Assembly (NCBI GenBank): GCA_020746105.1 | Contig: CM036617.1 | Location: 166,850,912 to 166,914,911 of the forward strand | Direction of reading: 5' to 3' | Length of the DNA: 64,000 bases | Source: Trogon surrucura | Taxonomy: Eukaryota > Chordata > Aves > Trogoniformes > Trogonidae | Shown: piece after piece, positions 23,051-36,489 of the stretch | How the letters are laid out: every line of letters starts with the position of its first letter | How positions within the stretch are numbered: position 1 is the first letter of the stretch | Made by a program: the position numbers and the translations under genes | The notes under the pieces: model-generated | What the model was told of the DNA's origin: nothing | Databases searched by the model: none | What the model saw: only the letters and a program-made list of their open reading frames with translations

Positions 23051-26000
23051 TGAACTGAGCAGTTGTAGGTCAGTCAGCAGGGGGAAAACAACCAACCAAC
23101 CACACAAAAATACACCCCTAAACGTGGCCGAGGATTTGGCCGTGGGGCAGACCGACCCTTTCCAAGCTGTAAGGGAGAATGTGTGAGCCCGTCTTATCTC
23201 AGAGGCTGCTGGATCCACCTGAGAAGATGAGGTTTCGACAAAATTGCTCCATAAAGCCAGAGCCCAGGTGCTGCTCTGGCTGCCTTCTGAGGAAGGGCAG
23301 CTGGTTGTGCAGTCATGCCCAGTCTGTGGGGTATCCCTTTGGGTTGCAGGGAGCAGTTGTGGCTTGGTGAGGAAGAGCTGCCCTCTAGACCAGGGACAAG
23401 GCAGGGAAGGCAGAGCAATGAGCAGCAGCAAGGCTTCCTTCATGAGCAAGAGCTGTCTGCAAGCATTGCAAGTGTTTCAGTCTGTCACCACCTACTTTGA
23501 CAGATTTATGGCTGGTATTTCCAGACGGAGGTGTGCCACCAAGGCACTGCGTAGTTTCAGGAAGCTATGAACATACCCATGTGCATTATAATCTCCACCT
23601 TAATTGGAGCAGAGGGAAAGATGGCACAATGTTTTGCTCATTTTTAGTCTCAGAAATACTAGATAGGAGGGGGTTTGCTGTCTTTTGAAAAATATATTCA
23701 TGTAGTGCAAGGCAAACATAATTTACAAGTGTGAGTTATTTTGAATAATTATAGCAGACTGTTCTGTGCAGCACGTTACTCAACTTTCCAAACTGCATTC
23801 ATCCCAGTGCTTGATGTTTTCCTGTCGTTGCATAAGAAGTCTTAAATCCAGAGAAGGGCTGTGACACTAGAATGGTATTATTGAAAGTTATTATTTCACT
23901 AACAGAGAATGCAGGACATTCTAGAATACCGTTTGCAGCAGGAAGTTGGTGGAATGACTGACCTGAGCTGAGAAACGTAGGCTGTCTGCCTTTGAAGTCT
24001 GAAAGGCTTTGTTGAGCTTTATAATCAAAGGTACTTGTTTTATCTTAAAGCCTTGTAGGATGAGCAAGCTCAGTAGAAGTATTCCTCAAATATGTTTTTA
24101 TGTTCAGCATCACAATAAGATTATTTGGAAATCTTACTTGTTCTCCTGGTGAGCCTTTCAAGGTGAGCTCTCTGATGACACACATAATAGACAATGTATT
24201 TCTGGATTCAATCTGAGCGAGCATCGCGAAGCTCCAGACCTGCAGCTCCTGCCAGGAAGATTCTAGTTCTCAACAAAGTTTCCCTGTAGTCTGTGTTATT
24301 AAACCTTGTGATGGCAAAAAGGGGACTTTCCTTGGCAAAATAACAATTTATTGCCCAGCAAACAAAAGCTTTACACGGAAATTGTGGCCTCTGAATGCTT
24401 GTTTTCAGTTACCAGATAGGAGACTAGACATTGATATGTGTACAACAGGAATACAACATTTTTTGTTCACAGGTAATACTTTGGCATATCCATGGAAGAC
24501 GGTGAAGATAAACTGCATATTTTAAGTATGCAACCTAAAGCTCAGTTCTGTCTGTCAGTCTCCTAAGATATGTATTCAGAAGTAATGAATGTGGCACAGG
24601 CACTCCACAAGGAAAAGAGTTTTGCATGTACCTGAATTCAGTACCTTAAATTATCTTTGTTGTAGTGTAGGTGGAAGCACATCCTGGTCAGATTTTTATC
24701 ACGCTTTTTAAGTAGGAAAAAAAAAAAAAAAAGCTGAATATTAATAACTCATCTGGCCCATGAGAGGGCTACAGAGAAAACCAGAAGTAGTTATCAGAAA
24801 TAGTGTCAGGTAGCCATTTGTTCTGGAATTGAGGACTTTGATACAGAAGCAGCCTTTCACATCTAACGTTTTCATAGATATTTACTGGTTTGTTTATATA
24901 CCCCTTCTTCTGGGTGTTTAATTAGACAAACTCTCATATGTTGTCTAACTTGTGAGCATCTTGGAGCACACTTTTTTTTTTTTTTATGAGGCTCAACATT
25001 TGTTTATTCAACTAGACAAAGAGTAGTTCTGGATCTTTGAATTTAAAGTGCAGTTACCAAAGACAGCTTGCTCTGGATCTGAGTATCTGAACTAAGTCAG
25101 AAAGAAACTTGGCAGCAGATCCAGGTGTAGCAGTAACTAAATATGTTATCATTACATTTAGTCTAAGGTACTGAAGCACTCAGGAAAGACTCCCAAGAAA
25201 CAAACCAAATCCAATGGGTCTTAAATTCTCCAGAAACTTAGTTTTGAATACACCAGAAGAGTTCCAGGCTTGTGCCCTATCAGTTTCAGAAGGAGTTAGA
25301 TTTATATTTTTTTCATCCTCATTTTCCTCTTTTGCTGCCTGCTTTGTTCTGTGGTGTTAAGTTCTGTCTCATGTATTGTTTGTACATGGTATAATGAGCT
25401 GCACTTGTCAGAGAGACACAAAATAAAATAAAAAAAAATATTATTAGACATGTTTTGCCATTTATTTTGCTTTCTCTCAGGATACGACCATGCTAAAATA
25501 GTCCAACACAAAGTTCAATTTCTTCCTGTTGTGTGTTAATCTGAAGTACACTGAATAATGAAAGCATGTCTCGAAAGAGGCACATTAAAAGTCGAAAAAA
25601 CAAAAGTAACAACTGCAGAAAGAGGGTTACTTTGCAGTGAATTTGAAGCTGCTTTTTACTTCATTGGTGAAAGCCAGTATGAGCAGATCTTACAAAGTGG
25701 ATGCTCAGAACTACAGCTGCTACAGCCACATCAGTGAAGGGAAGTTTCTTGACCTGACTTTGTTTCAAACACAGCAAACGATGGAGAAAGCCCCGTCAGC
25801 CGCCGGAGGCCTCAACCCTGCTGCCAGTAGGATCCTCCTGCTCTGCCTTGGGATGCCTTGTCTGGCTGAGACACAAACTTCTAGTGCTCCTTCTTCCTTT
25901 TGGGCTGTTTGTGTTTGTTGTTTTAGAGCTCCTCTAGAGTTCATTGTTTTCAGAGCTGAACCCTGTCTTCTTGAAGACCAGTGCTCGCTGCTCTACTGGA

Positions 26001-29000
26001 CCTACTGGAAGCTGCTGTTCTGCCCGTGCAACTTCCTTGGGGCTGGACCCCCAAGCAGCAGACCCAGGGTCCTGGCAGAAGGCAGAGCTCTCCTCACCAT
26101 CAGTTGTGTCTGCCTCCAGGGAGCTTGCTTTCAGCTTCAGAGGCTGAATACTTTGCTTCCATGAGCTGTGAGGCTGTTGCCCTAGGACAGGAGTGTGGGG
26201 GCAAAACGCATTCTGCTTATTTCAGTACTAGTTTTACCCACTCAAGCTTAGGTGGCACAGGTGGCAGGTTGTCTTTTACTTTGCTTAAATTGAACACTAG
26301 GACATAGGAGCTAAACTGGTAGCCAGCTCATGCCTGTGCCAGTCAGATCTCAGCTGCTGAAAAGTCTCCACAAGATACTTCTGCCAGCTTTGGGATTTGT
26401 TATTTGGAGACAATATCCTCATTTTCCATGAGCTGCTTCCTCACTATATCCTCTCGGCATCTTGGTTTCTTATGGTCCAACCAGGCACCTTGTTGATCCT
26501 CATGGTCCTTTCACTGAAACTGCTGCCACAGCAGCTGCAACTTTCGTTGCTATGTGAGGAGATGACACAGCTGCAGGTAGGTTGGTGTTTGTGTAGCTTT
26601 TACTAGAAATGCTGCTGCGTCACATGAATCCACTGCACCAACAATGTGTCTGGCATTGCTGGTTTTCTCTTTAATGAGGATCTCTGAATTCCAGTGTGCT
26701 TTTTATTGAACTTGTCTTCCCTCCTTCTTACGAAGGTGTTTCCTGCCAGATCCAGAATCAAGGAACCCCTGACCCTTTCAAAAACCTAGCACCAATGCCC
26801 TGCAAACCATTGGGAAAGCTAATTTCTTTTATTTACAGGATTGTTTCCCCTCATGGGGTTGGTTTTTTTTTGATTTTTTTTATTCTTTTAGTTAAGATAC
26901 TGTTTTCTGCAGAACATACCTCTAGCTTTTTCTGCTTGGGCACATGTATGTAGAGTTGTTACCAGCTGCTCTGCCACATCTTTAAAAAGTCCAAAGTACT
27001 CTACTCAGTGAAGTAAACAGTGCTTTAGAAGGACTGTAGGCAGGTAGAGAAATGCCAGATATTGGGAACAGAAAGAGTGCATTAGTTCCAGGCAATTATG
27101 ATACACTTTACAATACTCATTTATCATGATTTCAAGGCAGAGGAATTGTGGCCATGAACTTTATCCAATGTGTTGGTATATTGCTCCCCATGAACTGGTC
27201 AAACCTTATTTCTTGGAGAATGGAAGATTGAGCCTATGAGACACTGAACTCCTTTCAAGAACTTCCAGAAAAGCTTTGAACAAACCTGATCAAAAGTTAG
27301 AGATTTCAATAATAACACGAAATTTTAAGACTAGAAACAATTTTTATTCAAAAGGTAGTTATTGCCCCTGTAACTGAAAACACTTTTTACCTTTAGGAGT
27401 GGATTTAGGTGTGTCTTGTGTTCACTTCCTGAAATGAGGAATTGTCTTCCAATATCCTGTTGTGTGTCAGAAGAGCATAAATGGTGCACTAGCAGGTCTC
27501 TGGTAGGTAGCTGATGAAAACAGAATGGTGGCTTTTGTCTTGCATTAAACACAAGCTGGAAACCAGGGCAAGTCTTCGTACTAGAAAAGTAAAGGTATTT
27601 ACAGGTGTGCATGAGTCACGGCAGTGAGAGTTCCTCAGCCAAAGGTGCAGGTATTACCTATCATCTGTGCTGTTAACATGCAATTTCTCACGGAGAGCAT
27701 AAAAACTGACACAACTTCTGTGTGACTGGTGACTTTTGTGCTCTACAGAACATTGGAACATTCGTTAAGTTAATAAATAGAGTAAGATTGTTAACTTAAA
27801 GGAACCGCAGAGGAAATTCAAAACCTCAAGTGCGAAGTTTTCATGCAGCAGCAGGTTAGGAAGAAAAAGGGATGAGAAAAAATGGGAAGAAGACTTGCAT
27901 CTTTGCCAAGGAAGAACAAGCTGCTCGAAGAAGCTGATGTTGGAAACAGCTTTTGATCCTGGAGAGAAGGTGAGATATGAAGACATTAAATGTCAGCTCT
28001 TAAGTGGGTGCATTTACCAAGCAGAACGCGGGCAATTTGTTCTCTCAGATAAGAGTAGCAAGTTCAGTTGTAACTAACAAGGTAAGAACACTTTTCTAGT
28101 TAGAACTTATTTTTTACTTAATTGTTAATAATCATTTATGCTTCTGGTGTCAAAATTTCTTGCTGGAGCAAGTGTTTAACTCATCTTTAAGTTTTCCTGA
28201 TGTTAAGGGTGAACTCAGTTGAGGCTGACCAATAAGCTGCAAACTTCTCCAGCAGTAATGATCCTAGGTGAAGTGGTGTGTGGACTCCATGTCTTAACTG
28301 CAATTAATCTGGGAATGTCAGCATCTGAGAGGTTTTCTCTGCCAAGCAGTGAAGATTAGTTTGAGGTCTATAACTAGGAAATTCCTCCTTGCAGGTTTAC
28401 CCTTTACTTTTTCGAAAAAGGAGGAAGAAATAGGGGCAACCCCACAACAACAACAAAAAAACCCAAACAAACCCAAACACCCCCAAACCCAGACACCTTT
28501 TAAGTGGTCACAAGAAAATCAAAACCACCAAATTACCAGAGATAAAATAACCTCTTAGCTAAAATCCTGGAATTTTCTTGTAGATACAAAGAATAGCAAA
28601 GAAGGGGTACATCAGAAATAAACACAGGACTTATTTTTTAGAAGAGTACCTGGGAAAGCACATACACAAAAAAACTTTTTAAATTAAAAATACAAATGCA
28701 TAGAAAGAGAGCAGAGTTCAATGAACTGGTGAATAAGCTTAAATTGACGAGAATCTGGCTGTCACATGTTGATTGTGACTAACAATGTCACTTAAACTGT
28801 ACTTAAACTGAGTTTAAAGTTGAAGAGGAGCTGCCTTTGAAATAATAGCTTTCCTTAATGGTAGCTCTTTAACGATTCACACCTGCTCATTTGACAGTGT
28901 AAAAACACCTACAGAGATTGAGAGGGATTATGTGCTCTGCGGAATTGTCTCTCACTTTTTTTTTCCCCTCATTTGCACCATTTCTTTAAAGATATTTGCA

Positions 29001-30191
29001 GCATGGGATGCTTATCTTGGACGAATAGCCTGTTCCATCAGGCCAGCACCCTGGAGGCAGCCGAAGATTACCTGCCTGTCTGAAACTTTGCAGTCAGGTT
29101 ATTGTCTTATCTCTGTATTGTTGTCTGCTGGTTTTATTCATCCAATAGTAATTAAAACTATACAAATATGACTCACAATTTCAAGTAGCTACCCCACCCA
29201 CCCATAACATGAACGAGAAGGATTGGCCCTGGCAGGGAATTCTCAGCTTGAATGGCAATTTCTACACCAAGAGCTAAGAGGAGTATTAATGTTGTTTCAT
29301 GACGTAAAAGGGTCTGGAAGTGATTCTCAGCAGTACAAAAGGTGACCTGCAGTATAGTGGAGGGTTTCTCTTGTGAGTGCTGACCTAGGGCAGAACAATC
29401 ACTCTCTCAGTGCCCATGAAAAACAGAGCCAGTCGGACTGCAGGCTAGACTAGCCTTGATCACTTGCCACCGTGATATTTCTGGTTTTTAGTGAAATACA
29501 AACATTTTAATAATTATTTTTAAAATATTTAATTTATTAAATACCATAATCTAATAAAAAATAGTATAACTGCTGTTCAGCAAGCGTCAAGTGATACTCA
29601 GCCTCTCAAAAAAGAGAATTACATAAAATACATGTGTAGATTGCAAAGTGACCTTCTAGGAATCGTAAAGACACACAATGTAAAATTTGGCTGTGAGCTT
29701 GGAGAAATTTTCTTTATTTTTTCTCTAGTTCCTCCTTTAATTTTCAGACTGATTTTACAAAAACTCTGGTTTCCTAAACACTTTTTTCAATGCCTCTCAG
29801 CATGTTGGAATCTGCTTTTATTCGTATGGAGTTCTACATTTAAATAAGTGCACATTATCACAGACAGCTGAGGGTGATTGCATAAACAAAATACCAAATT
29901 TTAAACATTCATATAAGCTTATGATCAGAACAGTCAGAAGCGTACTTTGCATGTGCAGTTCAGCATTTTCATACTTCCACAATTTTATTTCCAAGCCAAA
30001 TTGCCTTCAAAAAGCAAAGCACATATTCATCACTGAGAATTAACTACATCCTGAGCTTGCAGATTCAACACAAAGCTGCTTTTGAGCTGCCACAGAATTA
30101 AAAATAGCATCTGAAAAATTACTTAAGAAAAATTGTTTTCCATACATGAATAGTTTAAATACAGAAATTGAATTTTATTAGACTGTTTTTT
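23051..30191. other. Intergenic region upstream of UBN2
   Basis: About 7 kb between the CpG island and the first CR1. It contains homopolymer A and T runs (near 24718 and 24971), an A/C-rich low-complexity stretch at 28440-28500, and a moderately GC-rich segment at about 25780-26620 with a 175-codon open frame of no recognisable similarity. I see no exon of a known gene. Unannotated non-coding transcripts cannot be ruled out. Confidence 0.65.
28440..28500. repeat. A/C-rich low-complexity stretch
   Basis: Irregular CAA, AAAC and CCCAAA units on the plus strand with almost no G or T. Confidence 0.7.
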
Positions 30192-30612
30192 TTACCACCT
30201 CAAGATAACATCTGCGAACTTACTGATGGTGCACTCAATCCCCTTATCCAGATCATCGATAAAGATGTTAACAAGACTGGCCTGAAAACTGAGCGCTGGG
30301 GAACATTTGCTTTTGACCAGCTGCCAACTGGATTTAACTCTGTTCACCACCACTCTCTGAGCTCGGCCATCCAGCCAGACTACACCTGTCCACACCATGA
30401 GCTGCCAGCTGCTCTAGCAGAATGCTGTGAGAGACAGTGTCGAAGGCCTTACTAAAGTCCGGGCAGACAACATCCACAGCCTTTCCCTCATCCTCTAGGT
30501 GGGTCACCCAGTCATAGAAGGAGATCAGGATGGTCAAGCAGGACTTGTCTTTCGTGAACTCCTGCTGGCTGGACCTGATCCCCTGGATGGCCCATACGGG
30601 CATGTGTAGGCG
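30192..30612 (-). mobile_element. CR1 LINE, inverted 5' segment (reverse-transcriptase core)
   Basis: The minus strand encodes CR1 reverse-transcriptase motifs in order: FTKDKSCLTILISFYDWV, FSKAFDTVSHSILLEQLA, WLDGRAQRVVVN and NIFIDDLDKGIECTISKFAD. Frame changes occur between them, so it is a dead LINE fragment. It abuts head-to-head a plus-strand CR1 that continues the same protein. Its last part (about 60 bp) is represented again at the start of the plus-strand piece with roughly 10 percent difference. It is either the inverted 5' portion of one insertion or a separate copy. Confidence 0.88.
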
Positions 30613-31539
30613 CACTCTCGTTTAACATCTTTATCAATGATCTGGATGAGGGGATTGAGTGCACCCTCAGTAAATTTGCAGATGACACCAAATTGAGTGG
30701 GAGTGTTGATCTGCTCGAGGCTAGGAAGGCTCTGCAGAGAGACATGGACAGGCTGGATCAATGGGCTGAGGTCAACTGTATGAGGTTCAACAAGGCCAAG
30801 TGCCAGGTCTTGCCCTTGGAATGCTGCAGGCTTGGGGAGGAGTGGCTGGAAAGCTGCCTGGCAGAAAAGGACCTGGGGGTGTTGATGGACAGCTGACTGA
30901 ACATGAGCCAGCAGGGTGCCCAGGTGGCGAAGAAGGCCAACAGCATCCTGCCCTGTATCAGAACTAGTATGGCCAGCAGGGCCAGGGAAGTGATTGTCCC
31001 CCTGTACTCAGCGCTGGTGAGGCTGCACCTTGAGTGCTGTGTTCAGTTTTGGGTGCCACAGTATAAGAAAGACATGGAGGTGCTGAAGTGTGTCCAGAGA
31101 AGGGCAATGATCTTGGTGAGGGGTCGGGAGAACAAGTCCTATAAGAAGCAGATGAGGGAACTGGGATTGCTTAGTCTGGAGGAAGGAGGCTGAGGGGAGA
31201 CCTTATCACTCTCTACAACTACCTGAAAGGAGTTTGTGGTGAGGTGGGTGTTGGTCTTTTCTCCCAAGTAACTAGTGATAGGACAAGAGGAAATGGGCTC
31301 AAGTTGCACCAGGGGAAGTTTAGATTAGATATTAGGAAAAAATCTTTTACTGAAAGAGTTCTGAAGCATTGGAACAGGCTTCTGAGGGAAGTGGTGGAGT
31401 CACCATTCCTGGAGGTGTTCAAAAAACGTGTAATGTGGCACTTTGGGACATGGTTTAGTGGTCATCATGGTGTTGAGTTGATGGTTGGACTTCGTGCTCT
31501 TAGAGGTCTTTTCCAACCTTAATGATGCTATGATTCTGT
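30613..31539 (+). mobile_element. CR1 LINE 3' segment (reverse-transcriptase C-terminus and 3' tail)
   Basis: The plus strand starts with [21 protein letters not shown] and runs through the CR1 C-terminal motifs: [87 protein letters not shown] and [11 protein letters not shown]. It ends in the CR1-type tail atgctatgattctgta. At least one stop (TGA after LMDS) and frame changes show that it is inactive. Together with the neighbouring minus-strand piece it makes a unit of about 1.35 kb. Confidence 0.93.
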
Positions 31540-34050
31540 AAGTTGTATTTTGAGAAGACATGAAATTTAAAGATTTTTCAGCATATTATAGAATAGCAGC
31601 AATAGCAGTGATGTTTTTAAGAATAGAGTAGATGCAACATATCAGAAATGCTTGTGAAAACAAGCTACATTTTCTGTATGACAGCTTTATTTGAAATGTC
31701 ATTTTCCTGACCATAAAAGCATTCCCCCTTAGATTGACAAGTAATTGTACAGTCAGATTTAACTTATATTGAGTTCTTATCCAAATGCTTCCTCACTGTT
31801 TTAAGAGACTGAATTATTTCTTAGTATTGTGCTGATTTCTAGTCCTCCATAGGATGCAGCATATTTTACAAACTTTACCTTGAATGCCTGTGAAGCAGAG
31901 TGAGGCAAGTGATGCTTAGAGATGGGGCGATGGGAGGAAGAGATTCCTGGACACCTGTACTTCAGCAGTGCTTTGTGGTGGTCCTGTAGGATCGGTCACA
32001 TTATTAGAGAGATGGGAAGGGAAAACACTCAGAGGTGAAAGTGCAGAAATGAAAAGCAGTGATAGAACCTGTTTGGGATTAACGAGCTAAACTGAATGGG
32101 AAGTTTTATAAAGCTTGCCTCAGGAATTACCTTGCTGTGACCTGAAAATAGCTCTTCTGCCTTTAAATGATAGGGAAAAACCACTGATGTTTTTTTTTTT
32201 CCAGAAATACATAACCCCCAAGTTTGTTCAGTGATGATTAAATTCAGCACATGTGACTAAGTCAGACAAAAGTCAGACTGACCTTGTGGAACACCAATAT
32301 TATGGTAAACGTCAGTATTGAGAATATACTGTGCAGTTCAAGACTTGGTTTATTGGTTTCTGTAACTTAATTTTTCTCAAGTTTTCTCAGACACAGCTCT
32401 CACTCATGGACTGATCTTCAAGAGGTGCATTTACTTCATGTGATACGAATTAATTCACCAGCTCTGCAAAGTAAGACATTGTTTTTTGTCACATAATGGT
32501 TACCCCTATAATGGCCTCACCCACTGATGTGAGGCAAGGAAAAGATTACCAGTAGCTTTAGAGAAGACGGGCACAATGATCCCGTCATGCTTAAGAAGGA
32601 CAAAATCGTCAAAGAAAATTGTAGCTGTTACAATGTGCATTGTAACTCTCAGAATTGAACCATGGTTCTTTCCTACATGATATAAACCGCCTCGACATTA
32701 TTGTGTATGTTCCCAAAATATTTTTTTTGTGTATTATATAATTCTCTGGGTTTTTTTACTGATCACATTGAAGTTGCTTGCAGTGATCAAGGAACAGATG
32801 GCAGAGTCTGAGGCTCATGATTCTTCCCTAGTTAAGGGCCAGCTTAAAGTGCGGTTTGAGGACTCCAAAAACACAATGCAATTCCTAGGCCCATGGAAGT
32901 GCAATTCAGAGGCAACAGCGTAGGTGGTACCCACTTTTCAGTTAGATTTAGTCATATCTGAAAACTGCCACAAACTATCCCACAGTGTATTTCCTGTCAG
33001 AATCAGTCCCACGTTCTTGAAGATCTACCTGTAAAAACATTTTAAGCACCATTACTTATTTTACTGCATTCATTAAGTTATCTTAAAGAATTAATAAGAA
33101 TAATACAATACGGAGCAATTAGGCACAATACAACATGTAAGTATGACTTGAAACAGAAGTTCTCTTTTTATTTGAAGAATATACTGTGTCTTCTCAAAAG
33201 TCGCAGGTCTTAATAAATACAGATTTTTAAGTCTGTAAATAGATGCTAGTGTAATTCATCAATTAAGCAAGAACTATAGGGAATTTAGGAACTGTCCTTT
33301 GCCCAGAGATTTGAAATGCCTGCTTCCAAATGAAAGTTTAAACTCTACAAAATCGAAAGTGAGCTTTTGGTGTGTGACTTCTAAATGTGATTACAGGGGG
33401 AGGAAAAAAAAAGTTGTTTCAAATTCTGCAAGCAGTTTGAACAACTGGACTCCATCAATCTTTCTGGGATGCTGTAAGATTGATCTAATAAAGAAAGAAT
33501 GGGAAGTATTAGCTCCCATGTCATGGATCTTTTGCAAGTTTAGCTGAATACAACAATATTGCAGTCACACATAAATTTCTAATGTCATATACCTGATTTA
33601 AAAGACTAGCACAATCCAGTATCCTTAAGGTACATGTTAAATAAATTGAGATTGTCAGATGATGAAAAGCAGACATCAGTTATGATTTAATAGAATGTTT
33701 TGGGGGTTTACTTTAGTATGGTCCTGGAAGGATGGAGGATCCAACATATCCCTTGATGATCCAGATATAGATGTAAACCAGCACTAATAAAAGGCTGTAG
33801 AGAAACAGACTAGTAATTAGTGAGGGTAAGATCTGCATAAGATGGAAAACTGAGCCCATTTGAACACAGTATAGTTTTTGTAGAGCTAAAGGTAGGCTGT
33901 CTCTTCTGAGGTAGACTGTATCCCTAAAAAATACCATTTCTGGAAAATCCCTCAATGTCATGTCACAGTCGAGAAGCAATTTAATGCAAGCTTCCCCTGT
34001 GATAACATCGCAAAAATGGTGAATGCAGTCTTTGAGTGTATATGTAGGAG
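31540..34050. other. Intergenic stretch with no recognised feature
   Basis: AT-rich, apparently unique DNA. A 119-codon minus-strand open frame at 33713-34072 partly overlaps the adjoining CR1 end. It has a hydrophobic C-terminal part but no recognisable family, and I do not call it a gene. Confidence 0.6.
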
Positions 34051-34497
34051 AATCACAGAAACACAGAGTCACAGAATGTCAGGGGTTGTAAGGAACCTCA
34101 AAGATCATCTAGTCCAACTCCCCTGTCACAGCAGGATCACCTACAGTAGGTCACACAAGAACGCGTCCAGGCGGATTTTGGATGTCTCTGGAGAAGGAGA
34201 CTCCACAACCTCCCTGGGCAGCCTGTGCCAGTGCTCCGTCACCCTCACTGGACACAATATTCCAGATGTGGCCTCACCAGGACAGAGTAGAGGGGCAGGA
34301 GAACCTCTCTCGACCTACTTGCTACTCCCCTTCTAACACACCCCAGGATGCCATTGGCCTTCTTGGCCACGAGGGCACATTGCTGGCTCATGGTCATCCT
34401 GCTGTCCACAAGAACCCCCAGGTCCCTTTCCCCTGCGCTGCTCTCCAACAGGTCAGTCCCCAACCTGTACTGACACATCAAGGAACAGTATGGAGGA
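34051..34497 (-). mobile_element. CR1 LINE 3' end with an internal deletion
   Basis: Read on the minus strand, the 5' part encodes [23 protein letters not shown]..., [31 protein letters not shown] and HLEYCVQ. The sequence then jumps directly to the extreme 3' part, which includes the hallmark gcaggctgcccagggaggtt-type stretch and the terminal tail. The join is at about 34250-34254. Roughly 300 bp of the usual CR1 sequence, coding for the LERVQRR...FRLDIRK part, is absent. The copy is inactive and lies in the TTC26-UBN2 intergenic region. Confidence 0.88.
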
Positions 34498-36489
34498 ACA
34501 TATTCCAATGTGATAAATAATGCCTAGTGCTACACAGCCATGTTTTTTAAAAAAATCTGTTGACAAATGGATTGCCAGTTTTCCAGACTGGAAAATACCC
34601 TTACAAGTGATACTGTCTTTGATACAGACAAAGGTGGCTTGATTTAAAAAAAAAAACAAACCACCAAAAAATCAAACCAAACCAAAGAATGCTAGATTTT
34701 ACTGACTAATGACAAAGATGAAGATTGGTCTTGTCTTTTAATACTTGATTCTTCCAAACAAGATGAATTTACAATTAAGGTATAATTTCTAAATGAGCAA
34801 AGATGATTTAGCCATTTGAAAAAACCGAGAAGTAAAACTCTGGATTTTTCATTATCCATCTTCACATTAAGACTCTCAAATTTATCTCTGGCAAATATTT
34901 TTATGGAAAGTCAAGTTAGTTACTGGATTCAACACAAAGATTAGCAGATGAAATCCACCATTTTACACCATGTAAGGTTAAGCCAGATTATCTTGTAGTC
35001 CGTTAATTACTTGATTTTAGTGGTTACCAGTGACACTTTCATGCAATTATTTACTTAATCAGTGATCGTATGAATAGATGAAATGGGGAGAGGGATGTCT
35101 GGAAATGAAACACAAGAGAGTGACTGGAAATTACTTCTGGAGATAACACAGGGAAAACTTGGATAAAGAGAAAACCAATGAGCAAACCCCAGATGTGCTC
35201 CTCCACGTAGGTATAACTCCCATATAGTGAGGCTACATATAGCAACAGCTATATATGTAATTGTTTATTTTGTGTCTTACTAGCCAATGGCCAAATTCCT
35301 TATTCAACATTGGACAACTTTGTTATGAAGATGAATGAGCAATCTTCAAGCTGAAGGAACCACATAAACCTAAACACCTGCTACAGTCCACCAAGTTGGA
35401 ATGTGACATGACTTTTCCTTCACAATGAACTTGCCACCTCCAGTTAATACGTTACTTGGCTCCAGCTTTTACTACACTTAGAAGTTATATGCTGGAGTCT
35501 AGAATTAATCCAAGACGGTTGCTGCTATATTGGATCAGTTCAGACGTTGGCCAAAGCAGATGTTATCCTGGAACTCGCAGCAACAAGCAGGATAAATGTC
35601 CTCCCCTGCAGTGTAATTCACTTCGATGTCATCGGCAGAAATGTTGCTCAGGTATGACCAAGTTTAATTAAAGATCATCTTCTTTATCTATCAGGAATGG
35701 GTCAACGCCCAACTAAAAGCAGTTACACGCTGTTTCAGGTTTGGCTTTCTCTACCAGTCACTATTAATGATGTGATTGCTAGCACGGTACCTTCCATGCA
35801 TTCTCTATAGCTCATTTTCCACAATCAGATGCTTATTCAGAGTATAAGAAACAACTGTATTTTCTATACTCTTCCTTGAAATTCTAATGATGCAGCAATT
35901 TCTTTCTGCCTTAGTCTCTCTTCCACTACATTATCTGAAATGCCACTGTTTCAATTTTATATTCACTTACTCCAGACCAAATAAACTTTACTGTTTCCCT
36001 GACTCTGCACATACATTCGTCACTGCCTGCTTGTTCTGTATAGGTCACTTTGTTGTTTTTCTTTTACATTTATTCTGAGCTGTCCAATTTATGTCCAATG
36101 AATCCTTACATTCCCACAGTTCAAGGAAATATGGAAATGGATAGGGATAAAATTTTCCTAACTCTACCTGAGAAACAGCTTTCAAAAGTCTTTATTAACT
36201 TCCCTTTCTGTATCAGCTAAGGCAGTTCCTAGCCACATCTCAGTTCTTTGAATACGATCTCAGATTAAACAACAAAAGATGTTCTTAGAATGCATTTCGA
36301 ACGTAAAATTAACACCAGTATTTCAGCACATTTCTTGTCCTGCATTTTAATAGTACATACATATCTGTTCCATTACCAAGACCTTAAATGCTAGGACAAT
36401 ACATACTATATCTTTTATTTCATCACTGCTCAAGGCAAAGCCCTCCGATCCCCTGTTCTTCATGTCTGAAATGATAAAACCTTTATTAC
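34498..36489. other. Intergenic stretch with no recognised feature
   Basis: AT-rich and apparently unique. I see no repeat or exon. Short open frames are at chance level. Confidence 0.6.

Noticed and set aside
22747-23058. Plus-strand open frame of 103 codons beginning at an ATGGCGGCCGC start
   Set aside because: It lies in the CpG island, where composition alone keeps frames open. Its translation is alanine- and glycine-rich with no family resemblance, and the strand is opposite to UBN2.
22607-23449. 280-codon minus-strand open frame upstream of UBN2
   Set aside because: It lies upstream of the presumed UBN2 start site. Composition explains the open frame, and the translation is not UBN2-like.
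30168-30455. Plus-strand 95-codon open frame
   Set aside because: It is the antisense of the inverted CR1 reverse-transcriptase segment.
33713-34072. 119-codon minus-strand open frame with a hydrophobic C-terminal part
   Set aside because: It overlaps the CR1 end, has no recognised domain and no promoter or splice context.
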